In this document: one piece after another, positions 45,541-56,825 of the stretch
Numbering within the stretch: the first letter of the stretch is position 1
Layout of the letters: every line of letters starts with the position of its first letter
NCBI RefSeq assembly: GCF_022376445.1
Contig: NW_025955110.1
Location: forward strand, 37,285-101,284
Length of the DNA stretch: 64,000 nucleotides
Reading direction: 5' to 3'
DNA from: Fomitopsis serialis
Taxonomy: Eukaryota; Basidiomycota; Agaricomycetes; Polyporales; Fomitopsidaceae
Notes under the pieces: model-generated
Seen by the model: only the letters and a program-made list of their open reading frames with translations
The model's database searches: none
Told to the model about the DNA's origin: nothing
Program-made: the position numbers and the translations under genes

Positions 45541-45819
45541 GAGCTGTCGACCCTGCAGGACGCCGAGAAAGTGGACAAGCGGACGGACAAAGAGAAGCAG
45601 GCGAGCGCGGATGTCGACGTCTCCCCCGTCGACGCTGCGAACCCGGATGCGGTGGGCGTCGTGACGAGCAGCGTGGACGTCGCGGTGAACCAGCCGGTGA
45701 CGATGGCGGTCGTGAAGGAGACGACGCTCAGCCCGCTGACGTGGCTCCCGAGCCTCGCGTACTTGACGACGTTCGGGTTCGAGCTCGCGGTGGACGCGAA
45801 CCTCTCGAACGTGCTCTAG
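45541..45819 (+). pseudogene. Probable captured host exon, membrane-transporter-like
   Basis: An open frame with C/G-ending codons, unlike its low-complexity surroundings. It reads VSPVDAANPDAVGVVTSSVD, then a segment ending TWLPSLAYLTTFGFELAVDA and a stop. The end resembles the start of a transmembrane helix pair in MFS nitrate-type transporters, but this is a weak memory match. It carries no start of its own and is flanked by tract sequence, so a captured fragment is likely. Confidence 0.35.
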
Positions 45820-45990
45820 CAATTGAGCGAAGGTGGGCAGGCAAGGCAGGCGGGCGGGTGCGAGCTGATGAGAGAGCGAGCTGACGAGAAGGCGAGGGCA
45901 GAGAGCTATCGAGAAGGCGAGCGCGGCGAGCTAGTGAGAAGGCGAGCGTGAGCGCGCGAATAGGCAAGAATGGGCAGATGTACAAGAGGG

Positions 45991-47736
45991 CGAACGGGTA
46001 GGCAAGCACAGGCTCCTCCGAGTCAGGCGTTGTGCGTGCGCGCTGTATCATCTAGTGTTCGGTGTTCTCTAGTGACAGGCTCGGCAGGAGACTTGAAGCT
46101 TGAAGCTTGAAGCTTTGAAGGGCCATACTCACCTTTGCATCCGTGCAATGACTCGAGCCTGCGGCGCCGCTGCACGCCATGCCGCTCCGTATCTGTGCAT
46201 TTCACCCTTCTTGCAAGGAGAAATCATGACGTGGTATGCATATGCCGTGCACCAGAATGTTGGACGTTGCGATTGGACTTGCGCGTTGGACGGTCAAACG
46301 TTGGGTTGGAGAACGTTGAGCGCTTGAGCATTGCGGGCGACGTGTCATGTCGGAGTCCGATTGGATTTCCGTTTAGGGCAAGCAGCTGTGGCACTTGGGA
46401 CGGAAACAACTGCGCCATTTTTTAAATTTCATCATCAAGCGTCGTTCAGCTTTGTCCATGAACTGCTCGGAAACATAACTACGAGGCCACCAAGTACTAG
46501 ACCTCGCTCCTGCCCAGACTCTTGGCGCTCTCACCCGTTACGCCGCACACCCACTCGCGACTTCTCACCTCTTCTCACATCTCGCGGCTGTGGCGACCCG
46601 CACTCTGGCCGCGCCGACTCGCACGACGGGGAACAAAGGAGAGGACTGACAAGTAAGGGTGTAGCGAGCACAGAGAGCGAGCAGAAGGCTGGAGATTTGC
46701 AGGTATGTATTGAAATGCTCATCTCGTCTCCGAGTCTGCTTCCAGACCCCAGATTCCAGTACCCGAGCTGCCAGCGACGTAACGAATGAGAAAAATGCTG
46801 TGCACGCTGCTGGCAGTGAACATGGGGCATCCATTCTACGGCCAAGACGATACGTGCGATACAGCCGTGTAGCTGCGCGTACGACACTCATCTACAGCCG
46901 CATGTCACGCAGCGGATACGCTAAGCTGGTTTCCAGGTGAGCATGTTGCCGACGAGTGTCCCTGGTGCGTCTAACATCGTCACAACTTGCGGATGATGAG
47001 ACCGCGATGCGGTCTACGGGGCACAAGGCAGCACAACGAGCCGAGTCATTGTGCTCGTCATGCGCTCTTCGAACAGTTATAGCGGGGCATCGCGCCTAGG
47101 TCGCGGCCCACCTTTTCTACCTGCGACTGCTACCCTGCGTGACGAAATATACAGCGCGCGCCATGAACTGAATTAGATCAGTACCTGCTTGCTCGCCGTT
47201 CGCTCACACTCGCCCGCCCACCTGCTCGCTCATTCACGCAAGATCGCCCGTGTACTTGTCCCATACGTTCGCGAATCGCACGTTCAGTGGCTCGCCCATC
47301 AACTCGCTCGCTCTCCTCGGGTGAAGATGACTCTACAACAATCAGTACTGGCAGAGAATGCGTGCGCGCTCACAAGATGGGCTTCTCATATTATATGACG
47401 TCGACGAGAGACAATGGTAGCATACTACATAGCATAGGGAGTGGCCAGATGTAATGTACCCTCCTTGATGATTCTATATACTATCCGCGGAACTTCGGTG
47501 GTCTGTCTCAGCTGCGTCAATAATCATTATCACGGTATGCAGACTTCAAGGATTGCATTTGCCAGAATGTACTTACATACTTAATTGTACGTTGTTCCTT
47601 ACTCGTGCTTGATATCTGCTTATGTCTATCCTCACTGTTTCGCGCTTGTCTGATCAAGTACGCAAGGAGAGTAAGTGATTATCAAGCAAGAATCTAAGAC
47701 ATGAAGACTCGTAAGGTCCGTCAAGACGTGCTAAGT
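45991..47736. other. Remaining interior and right end of the small element
   Basis: Several open frames of 60-150 codons occur on both strands (for example around 46331-46891), but none has a motif that I can support. An AAGCTTGA triplet repeat lies at about 46094-46117. The last 300 bp are A/T-rich with ATCAAG words like those at the left end. Confidence 0.45.
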
Positions 47737-47756
47737 AACGTGCACATTTGCTGATG
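47737..47756 (-). repeat. Right terminal inverted repeat of the small element
   Basis: AACGTGCACATTTGCTGATG, the exact inverse of 44821-44840. GA follows at 47757. Confidence 0.95.
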
Positions 47757-50491
47757 GATGCGGCGGTCCCTCCGTTCATCGAGCAGCTGGCGGAATCGTT
47801 TGGCGGAAGGGCATGTTACGGGGCCCTGGATTTGTTCGTAGCATTCGATCAGCGGGGGCTGGCGATCCGGTCGAGGGACCTCACAACGTTCCAGTCACCA
47901 CTGGGGGCCCTGCGATTGACGGCAGTACCGATGGGATATACGAACGCGATGCAGATCGTACACGGGGACGTAACGTTCATCATGCAAGACGAGATTCCAG
48001 ACGTCACGATACCATTCGCTGATGACGTGAACGCAAAAGGGCCGAAAACTAGGTACGAGCTTCCCGGCGGAGGGTACGAGACCATCGGAGGGAATCCAGG
48101 CATAAGGCGATTCGTGTGGGAACACCTGGAGAACATGAACCGCATCCTCCAAAGGATGGGTGCCGTCGGAGGGACGTTCTCGGGAAAGAAGGCACATCTG
48201 TGCGTACCGGACGTGGTAGTCCTGGGACATAAGTGCACATACAGCGGAAGGGAGCCTGACGACGCTAGGGTGCAGAAGATCCGGGACTGGCCAGCGTGCA
48301 AGACGGTGACGGACGTGCGGGCCTTCCTTGGGACGATGGGGCTGGTTCGGATCTTCATCAAGGACTTCTCAAAGATCGCGAGACCACTCACTAGGTTGAC
48401 GCGGAGGGAGGTTGACTTCGGATGGGGGGCAGAAGAAGAGCTGGCGATGGAAACACTGAAAGAAGCACTTGTGAACTGCCCTGCGCTCCTTCCGATCGAC
48501 TATACTACCGACCGAGTAGTGATTCTGGCCGTGGACTCTTCGGTCATCGGCGTCGGGTTTGTCCTACTGCAGCGGGACGTGAAGGGGAGGAAGTGCCCGA
48601 GCAGGTTTGGGTCAATAACGTGGAATGAACGGGAGTCGCGCTACTCACAAGCAAAGGTAGAACTATATGGGCTCTTCCGGGCGCTGCGAGCGTCGAGGAT
48701 ACACATTATCGGCGTGCGGAGGCTGGAAGTCGAGGTAGATGCGAAGTACATCAAGGGCATGCTCAACAACCCGGACATTCAGCCGAATGCGGCGATGAAC
48801 CGGTGGATAGCGGCGATCCTACTCTTCGACTTCAAGCTGGTGCATATTCCCGGAGTGCTTCATTCCGGGGCGGACGGGCTGTCGCGGAGGGAACGAGCGG
48901 AAGAAGACCCGGAGGAGGAGGGAGATCCCGAGGAGTGGATCGACGAAGCATGCGCGTTTACGATTGAAACCTGGAACTCTAGCGAGCCGAGCTACCGGCG
49001 GAAGGGGCTCCGAGCACGGGAGGAGGCGCGGATCCTCTGCTTAGTGATTGGGGTCGCAGGCCTAGACGCGGAAGAAGTGGAGATTCCGCGGCATGACAAG
49101 GCGGATGCGGCGGAAGAGGATCTGGTACGCATTGAGGAGTTCCTGAGGACCGCCGAGAGACCGGAGGAAATGGTGGACGAGGCGGCGTTCAGGAAATTCG
49201 TGCGAAAGGCAGGACGGTTCTTCTTACGCGGAGGGAGACTCTGGCGACGGGACCCAGACGGAAAGCATAAGCGAGTGATTCGGAGGGAGCGAAGGTTAGA
49301 GCTATTGAGGCAGGCGCACGACGACCTCGGACATAAGGGAGTACTTACGGTGCGGACGAGGCTGCTGGAGCGTTTCTGGTGGCCGTTCCTGGACCAGGAC
49401 GTACGGTGGTACGTGAGTACTTGCCATGCGTGCCAACTTAGGAGCACGCAACGGCTGAAGATCCCTCCGACGGTGGCGACTCCGCAGGGACTATTCCACA
49501 AGGTGTACATGGACACGATGCACATGCCCGCCGCCGGAGGATACAAGATGGTGGTTCAGGGGAGGTGCTCGCTAGGATCGTACCCAGAGTTCCGGAAGCT
49601 GCGGAGGGAGACTGGCCCGATACTTGGGGCATGGATATACGAGGATATTCTCTGTCGGTGGGGGCGGTGGCGGAGATAGTAACAGACAATGGTCCTGCGT
49701 TCCTTGCGGCGATGGAGTACCTGGCGAAGAAATACGGGATTCGGCATATCAAGATCTCGCCGTATAACTCTAGAGCGAACGGGATCGTCGAGCGGAGGCA
49801 CTTTGACGTGCGTGAAGCAACGATGAAGCTATGCGGAGGAAACGAGTCGAAGTGGCCGTCAGTAATTGACGCGGTGTTCTGGGCGGAACGGGTATCGATA
49901 CAGAAAAGTACGGGGATGTCACCTTACAGAATCATGCACGGGGTGGAGCCAATTTTCCCGTTCGACCTAGCGGAGGCAACGTACCTGGTCCCGGCACCGG
50001 AGGAGATGCTGACGCAAGAGGAGTTTATCGCGCATCGAGCCCGACAGTTGCTGAAGCGGAGGGAGGATCTCAACGATATACATCGGAAGGTACTTAAGGC
50101 GAGGTATAGGTCGGTCAAGGAGTTCATTAAGCGGAACGAACATACTATCAAGGACTACAAGTTCGAACCTGGAGAACTAGTGCTAGTACGGAACTCCCAG
50201 ATCGAGACGGAACATAGTCGGAAGGCAAAGCAACGGTATCTGGGCCCAATGATCATGGTACGGCGGACGGAGGGAGGATCATACATCCTCGCGGAACTGG
50301 ACGGGAGTGTGTCTAGGCATAGATACGCTGCATTCCGGGTGATACCCTATCGCGGAAGGGACAAGGCGCGGGTTGAGATTGCGGACTTAGAAGAATGGGA
50401 GGAGTACCTACCAGATGAGAACGAAGAGCTTGAAGAGCGGTTTGCCGTGGACGACGAAGAGGAGGAGTCGGACACGGAGGAAGGGGATTGA
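47757..50491 (+). pseudogene. Gypsy-1 reverse transcriptase (rest), RNase H and integrase
   Basis: RT continues with FGGRACYGALDLFVAFDQR, the palm motif GAL...VPMGYTNAM and the catalytic FADDV box (about 48010). RNase H follows (VILAVDSSVIGVGFVLLQRD, about 48520; then the tether ending HIPGVLHSGADGLSRR). The integrase has an HHCC zinc domain (AHDDLGHKG...CHACQLRS, about 49315-49445) and a DDE core: D in YMDTMHM, D in TDNGPAF, E in NGIVERRH. One G is probably missing in the G run at about 49660, so integrase shifts frame between the first and second catalytic Asp. The C-terminus (RKAKQRYLGPMIMVRR) lacks a chromodomain and ends acidic at 50491. With two insertions and three frame breaks this copy is dead as read. 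Confidence 0.93.
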
Positions 50492-51196
50492 CGGAGAGAA
50501 GGGGAGGCGGGGAGTCAAGCGGAGGGGGGAAAGGTGGGGGTGTCGCGCCGGAGGGAGAGCGTGACTGCGGAGGGGCGGAGAGGCATGGGCGGACGAACTG
50601 GATGGGGTGGAGCGGATATGCTCAAGGACGTATGAGAGCTGGGTCTCGATGACGTCGAGGGCGGCCTGGACGGAGGAATCGTTTTGGATAGTGTCGAGAC
50701 GGGAACGGACGTAACCCCGGAAGCCCTCCAGGGCACGAACCTTCTCAGCAAGAGTATCGAGGCGACGATCGACGGTCCCGCGGTCGAAGCCGGCACGGAT
50801 TTCGAGGCGGCGCTGGGTGTTAAGGTAGGACTCGTAGTTCCGGCGGTGCTCCAGGAACAGGTCGAGGAGCCCGTTGACCTGGATCGCGATGCGGGTGTCT
50901 CCGCGATCGATATCCCGAGCATGGGCCTCGAGCATCGTGTTGACGGTGCGGCGGAACTCGACAAATTCGTTCCAGATTCGTTCCTGCTGGCGGGTTTGCC
51001 AGGCGGAAGAGGCCTCTAGACGAGCGAGGCGCTCCTCGATAGGGATGGCTGAGAGCGGAACCGGAGCGGAAGGATTGACCGGTATAGGCGACGGAGGGAA
51101 CGGAAGGGGAATCTCGTCGGGATTGAAGAAGGGACGACGCTCGACGCTGGAGAGGCGGCGAGCGGTGGAGGGGACGCGAGTCTGAAGGCCGCTCAT
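50408..51196 (-). CDS. Antisense accessory gene 1 of Gypsy-1, coiled coil
   Basis: A 262-codon frame starting MSGLQTRVPSTARRLSSVER, overlapping the 3' end of pol by 84 bp on the opposite strand. The middle is a long helical region (IEERLARLEASSAWQTRQQE, then RTVNTMLEAHARDIDR and LDTLAEKVRALEGF), predicted by eye as coiled coil. The C-terminal third is Pro/Ser-rich and its hydrophobic end probably just reads through pol antisense. No known family. Location downstream of pol suggests an element-encoded accessory gene. Confidence 0.5.
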   Translation of the reverse strand: MSGLQTRVPSTARRLSSVERRPFFNPDEIPLPFPPSPIPVNPSAPVPLSAIPIEERLARLEASSAWQTRQQERIWNEFVEFRRTVNTMLEAHARDIDRGDTRIAIQVNGLLDLFLEHRRNYESYLNTQRRLEIRAGFDRGTVDRRLDTLAEKVRALEGFRGYVRSRLDTIQNDSSVQAALDVIETQLSYVLEHIRSTPSSSSAHASPPLRSHALPPARHPHLSPLRLTPRLPFSPSIPFLRVRLLLFVVHGKPLFKLFVLIW

Positions 51197-51677
51197 GCGG
51201 AAGAAAGAGGGGTAGGGAGAAAGCGATGTGCAGGGCGGGATAGTTGCTCGGGGCGCGGTTTAAGAACGAAGCGGGAGGTGGAACGGACGGACAACCCGCA
51301 TACCCGAGGCAAGGACGGATTGATGGCGATAATGAGGGTAGGAGTGGACTGTGGAAGGGGAAGGAGGAGGATCAGTAGCCTTGAGGCGTCGGCACAGCTC
51401 GAAATCAAAGGGATCAACGAGCTAGGCGCACAGGATGGAAGCCTCGAGGTGATTGCGCAGGGCGGAAGCCTCGAGGCGATTGGGGATCAACGGGCAGCCC
51501 ATCCGGTGACAAGTGGGGGAAACGAATGCGCGGGCTCGGGGAGCCTATCACACGGGCGGACGAACATGGCGCGGTCGGCGGGGCTCGTGGAGTAAGCAGA
51601 GATACATTGTACAATGGCGGGACTCGACATGGAGGGATGTACATCGGGGGAGAAGACTACTGCGCAATTACGACTAC

Positions 51678-53840
51678 CTACTGGCCCTCCTCCGACTCAA
51701 ACTCACGCTCAGGCCTCTCCGGACCTTCCATTTCCACGTCTTCCTCCAGCTCGTCGTGCTCATCTTCTGGGTCGGGGATTTCAGGGGCGCCGAGCAGACC
51801 GGGGCGGCGGAAGAACTGCCGGACTTCGCCAGACCGGCTGGCCATCCAATCGAGGCGATCCTGAACGGTTCGGAGGCGAGGAGGAGCGGCGGGCGCGGTC
51901 GAGGGGGCGGGTGGAGGCTGCGAGGGGCCAGCGATCGGCTCGGAGGATGCGGAAGGGGCGGGAGGCTGAGGAGGCGGCACAGGAGCACCGCGGAAGGGGA
52001 AGTCGGCTCGGATATCCGAAGGGCGGGGACCGACGAGGGTGCCTCCCGGGGTAGTCACCCAGTCGTAGAAGTCGAGGGCGGACTGAGGGAGGTCGGGATG
52101 GTGGCCTATGTAGAAGAAGCTTGGGGCCCCCTCCTCTGGAAAACGAGGAGATAAGTCAGCAAGGACGGCAGGCGGGAAAAGGAGGGGCGAAGACGGGACT
52201 CACTGAAGGCGCTGAACGCGCACCTCTTCTTCCGGGAACTACACGCGGCGCAAGCGTGGCCCGGAAGGGCGTCGATGCGGCACCGGAAGCGGTTGCGACG
52301 GCACTCAGGGCAAGGAGTGGTCGGGGAGTAGACGTAGGGCCCATACCGCGGGCGCTCGGCATTGGAAGTGCGCTGCGGCACCGGAGGGAACTTGTCGGGG
52401 AGAGCGGGGGACGGAAGGACGATTGTCGGCGAAGGGGGAACGGCCGGGACGCCTCCGCGGTTGGGAAGCTTGAGGTGGACGCGGCGCGGCATCGGGCGAG
52501 ACGGGCGAGGAGCGGGAGGAGGGGACGGTTGGGTCGGGCGGTAGAGCCGGGTCCCGATGTCGCTGGCGAAAATCGCCTCTTCCAGCGCGCGAGGCGACAT
52601 GGACCGCTCCAGCGCGTCATCCTCGATGGTGTCAATCGGAGGTGGGGTCGGTGGCGCGCGAGACAGGGCGGTGCCGCGCGGAGGACCGGGGGGAGGAGAC
52701 GGTATGGAAGGGGCGATGGGAGGCGAGGGCGACGGCGCGAACAGAGGAAGGGGGGGGCGGGTGTGCCTCTCTCAGTAAACAGAGGCGAAGAGGCGGGCGG
52801 CGGCGAACGAGCCGACGGCACGGGAGGAGGGACGGAAGGGCCCCGCTCGGTGAACGCGAGCGAGGACGCGCGGGCATAGCGGCCGGAGGCGGAGGGAGCC
52901 GGCTCAGGGAAAGGGAACCCGAACGGCCCAGCCACGGAAAGGGTGGGCTCGGGCGCCGGAACGTCCTCAAGGGCCACGAGATGCACGGTGGGCGGGGGAA
53001 CGGGACTGTTCCAGGCCGCGGGCTCAGGCATCGGCTCGTCATACTCGAGGGAGGACGGAAGTTGAGGTTCGTGGGCCGGCGACCGGGGAGGCTCGGAGAC
53101 GGGAGACTGACGCACCATCGGCTCGTCGTACTCGAGAGGGGACAGAGGTCGAGGTTCGGGGGCGGCGACCGGGGAGGCTCGGGGAGGGGAGACAGGTGTG
53201 CGGCGGTGGCGGGGAGAGGGGACGGATGAGGGACTGGTGACGGGGATGGAGCACGAGAGGCGGGGCGGCGCGAAGGGGCGAGGACAGCCGGGGAAATCTC
53301 GAACGTGGTGCCGGCCCAGTAGCCGGTTGACCCATACCGGCGGCCACGCAGCTGGGCCTCGCGCTGGAGGGTCTGGAGGGGGCCCTGGTACCGGGATGGT
53401 TGGCTGGCAAAGCCTTCCAGTCGCTCCCAGAACTCGTCCAGGGCGGCCTCGGTTTCGGGACGCAACCGCGTCTCGAACAGCCCGTGCGTGAGGACGTAGT
53501 CGAGGTGCACGTCGTACACGGCCTATGACATCCGTTAGGTGCGGAGGAGGGAAGGAGGGGACGGGGCGCTTACCCAGGCGTAACACAACTGACGACCCCA
53601 GACCAACCACGCACCCGCTTGCGCGTGCGATGGGTGGCGACCCATGGTCGGTTGGCGAGCGGCGACAATGCTGATTCGCGCCTCAAGGGCGACCAGTTCG
53701 GCGGAGGCGGCGAGGCGGGTCGGATAGTCCTCGTCAGGGAGCCCGGCGGTGAAGTCCAAGGTAGCGGAGGGAGACGGGAAGGGCGAGACATAGCTGGTGA
53801 GGGGAAGAAGGAGCGAGACGAAAGACGGAAGGGAGAGCAC
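51678..53840 (-). CDS. Antisense accessory gene 2 of Gypsy-1, Zn2Cys6-type cluster
   Basis: Likely start MLSLPSFVSLLLPLTSYVSP (53840), hydrophobic and possibly a signal-like stretch by chance. Exon 1 continues AASAELVALEARISIVAARQ and joins, over an intron at about 53520-53570, to AVYDVHLDYVLTHGLFETRL and LDEFWERLEGFASQP. A long Pro/Ser linker with a repeated LEYDEPM motif follows. Then comes CPECRRNRFRCRIDALPGHA followed by CAACSSRKKRC (about 52210-52310), with spacing C-x2-C-x6-C-x8-C-x2-C-x6-C, as in Gal4-type zinc clusters. The last exon has VQDRLDWMASRSGEVRQFFR and an acidic end at 51678. The linker frame is unclear (possible indel near 53250). DNA binding is inferred from the cluster. 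Confidence 0.5.
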
Positions 53841-54078
53841 AAGCCGCAGCAGGTCTTATACGCGGAAGAGGGGAGGCCTAGCCACACTGATCGGAAGGAG
53901 ATTGCCCGATCAGGCTGCGATCCCAGCCAATCAACGCGTCGGGCGGAGCGCTGGAGAAGCGAGATGGGCGGAGGCGCGCGGCCGATCACCGATCACTTAG
54001 GACTTAGGACAATCCTAAGGGCAGCGGAGGCGCGCTGGATTAGGAAGGGGAGGAGTCTGACCGAGGACGGTCAGAATT

Positions 54079-55172
54079 TCAAGGTGGGGGTAGATGTGGG
54101 GTGGGCCCACATGGGAGCACCAGTACGAGCTCGGAACGACGCACTCTCAGGTGTAGGACAACGCGGAACGAAGCAACGTCGATTGGAGGAAAACGCCTCG
54201 GCGAAGGACGACCAAGTAAAACTGCGGATTGAAGACAGCTACTGTACATGAACACTAGGTCCTCCGGCACCTCATCCTCGACCTCTCCCTCCTCCATCGC
54301 CTCGAAGTCCTGAGGGTGCGCGAACCGCAGGCGACGCGGTATCCCGGAGTAGCCGTCGGGAACGTACACTCCCTCCGATAAGCGAACGTGCAAGTCGCGG
54401 ACGCTGGCCTCAACAGAATTTAGGCCTCGGGCGATATGGACAGCCTCGGAACGAGCGTCACGGTTAGCGGTGCGGCACTCATCAAGGAGGCCTGAAACCG
54501 ACTAAGGAGCCGTCGAGGCTGTCGGAAGAAGCACGATAGGACGAGAGCTGTAAGGGACGCTCTAAGTAGCGAACCGGAAGGAGGGGACGGCCAATCTCTG
54601 CGTCGGCTTGCTCGGCGGTGACTCGGTTCGGGGCCCAGGCAATCAGAGGAAAGGCTCGCCGACATAGCTATGCTGCGACGGAAGAGTGAGGAAGACCTGG
54701 TCGAGATACTCGATCAGCTCCTGCACGTCAGGGTAGCGGCGGACGAGCGGAAGGGAAGCATCGCCGTGGGCCACTGCACGGGAACGAGAGTCGAAGAGCA
54801 TTCGCTGCGCGGGGAGAACGGCCGCTTAGAAGGACGATCGGGAATCAGGACGGAGGAAAAAGGACGCACGATTAACCATCGAGCTCCATGGGCCCAGGCA
54901 AGCCATTCGCGGTCACTATCGGGTTCAGGCGAGGCTCTACTACACGCTCGTCGCGGAGAAGATCGATGAGGCGGTAGAACCGGGTGGTGAAGACGATGGT
55001 GGACGGGTTTGGGGGAGCATCGACGGGCATCGGAGACGGTGGGGAGCACTGAGGGCCTGGCGGAGGAAGCGGAAGAAGCTGGAGGAGGGTACGGGGAGGT
55101 GTCGGAAGGAGACGAGGCGGGTGCGGAAGGAACGGGAAAGGAGAGAAACGGATGCCAGCGAGGGTGGGACAT
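54079..55172 (-). pseudogene. Antisense accessory gene 3 of Gypsy-1, broken frame
   Basis: Starts MSHPRWHPFLSFPVPSAPAS (55172). The plausible protein switches frame at least twice: a segment with VFTTRFYRLIDLLRDERVVE is in a different frame from REWLAWAHGARWLIVRPF, and a last segment reads YVPDGYSGIPRRLRFAHPQD then EGEVEDEVPEDLVF. Hydrophobic and acidic patches look protein-like in each, so indels rather than introns are the simplest explanation. Family not recognised. Confidence 0.38.
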
Positions 55173-55259
55173 GGGAAACAGCGGCGGAGGGAGACTTAGA
55201 GGGGGAGACGGAGGAAAAGGGGAGTTAGTTACCTACCACCACCTCTCAGGACTCAGTAT

Positions 55260-55640
55260 CTAGGTTGCACCGGGCATCTCAGGCTTCAGGTCTCGTCTCA
55301 GGCTCGCGTTCAGGCTAAGGAAGGTCGCAGAAGTTAGGCTCAGGCTCAGGATCGAGGAGAGCTCAGGTTAGGAACGTCGGAGGGAAGGCTATCGAGTATA
55401 CCAGGCTCAGGAAAGGCAGTCTTCACTAAAAGACATCGCGAACGAAGCGTGCGGCGCACCACCCCATCTCCCCTTTCCCTTCCGCGAGGTACCACAGACC
55501 TCGCTCGCTTCCTCCGCCAACCGTCAACTTGTACCAACGACCCCCGCCCATCGTTTTCACCGATACCAAGAATTCCCTTCCGCGTCGTCCACGCACCGGG
55601 GACTCGCCATCACCACAACGAGCAGACAGGCAAGTGGACA
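55260..55640. other. CTCAGG-rich spacer
   Basis: Repeated CTCAGG/TTCAGG words (55275-55420) lie beyond the accessory genes. This could be part of the Gypsy-1 3' region or LTR, but with only one copy in the window an LTR cannot be shown. Confidence 0.35.
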
Positions 55641-56110
55641 GGCGACAGCACACGCCCACTGCGAGTGTGCTGGGCGAATGCCCAGCACGCAGACACAGCC
55701 GACGGATACACACGCAGGCACGCAAATGGGCGCGCAGGCAGGTGAGCAAATGGACGAGCGGAGGGTAGGCGGACGAGCGGGCGGGCGGACGGGCGAGCGG
55801 GCGGACGGGCGAGCGGGCGGACGGGCGAGCGGGCGAACGGGCAGACGGACGGGCAGGCGGGTGGGCAGACAAGCGGACGAGCAGGTAAGTAGGTGAGTGA
55901 GCAAGCAGGCGAGCAAGCGGGCAAGCGGAAAAGCGGGTGAGCAGGACAGCGGGTGGTTGGGCAAGAGGGCAAGCGGGTGAGAGGGAAGCAGGCGAGAGGG
56001 CAAGCAGGCGGGCACAGAGCACGGACCAGCACCACACGCACGGTGACTGCGAGCGTGCAGGGTGAATGCCCAGCAGGCAAGCACGGCCAACGACCGTAAG
56101 GTGGGCGCGT
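55640..56110. repeat. Degenerate GGACGAGCGGGC low-complexity tract
   Basis: Units such as gcgggcggacgggcga run in near-tandem from 55770 to 55870, then degenerate. Open in all frames. Same texture as the tracts in the giant and small elements. Confidence 0.65.
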
Positions 56111-56825
56111 GAGCGAAAAGCGGGTGACCGCGACGGTGGGCAGGGCTGGGGCGCGCAACACGCCAATTGCGAACACAGAGGGCGACTGCCCTGGTGCCCC
56201 TACATGCAGATACAGCAGACGTCCTCGTAGATAGAGTTCTTGTAATGGTAGTATGAATATACCCTATAAAACTGAGACTGATATATTCACACCACAACAC
56301 CCCTTACGACTCGAGACTAAGAGAACCAGTACAGAAGTAGTGTAGATAGACACCCCTACTGTACACGACTCACGAGAACCCTGGCCTTTTATGCTGTACT
56401 CATCTATTGAAGTAGATGCCACTAAACATGAATTAGATCCCTTAGACATACCTTAGACATGCGGACATAGTGTAATAACGTCCAGAAAGCGAATCGTAGG
56501 TATGTTGCAGCTCTAGGGGGGACCGTTATTCGCGTCCTGATTGGCCAGAAACAGTCCGAGCACATCGGGTTTGCCCAATTTGGTTAGGAAACAAATAGAC
56601 ACAAATGTTCGATTCACGGGGGCGCCCGCAAAACTCACCTCTTGCGCGTGCAATCTACAAGGTGCTACATCCGTCCTTCTACCCTCTACCCAGGCGCACC
56701 CTCTTGCCTCTTATCCTGTTCCCCGTGTCCCTTCCTTGCCACTCGCCGAATCACACATCAAGACTCAACAAGTACGTCCGATGGCACGTCAATGAGCACA
56801 TGCGAATGGCGCGTCGGCATGGCCA

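Larger units (their letters stand above)
44821..47756. mobile_element. Small non-autonomous CATCAG-ended element in Gypsy-1 reverse transcriptase
   Basis: The 2,936-bp insert has perfect 20-bp inverted repeats (CATCAGCAAATGTGCACGTT). GA is duplicated at 44819-44820 and 47757-47758. Removal restores the RT frame K-D-A-A-V. The first six bases match the giant element. Subterminal CTTAATnAAG-type palindromes recur near the left end (44868-45000) and as looser forms near the right. No transposase is present. Contents: low-complexity tracts and one likely captured exon (45541-45819). It is best explained as a non-autonomous relative mobilised by the same machinery as the giant element. Confidence 0.88.

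Noticed and set aside
55260..55440. Gypsy-1 3' LTR
   Set aside because: CTCAGG repeats are suggestive, but without a second copy or clear TG...CA ends and a polypurine tract the borders would be invented.
55426..56300. Cys/Leu-rich minus-strand frames of about 190-250 codons
   Set aside because: They read the GC-rich low-complexity tract antisense; three frames are open at once and the residues are repetitive.
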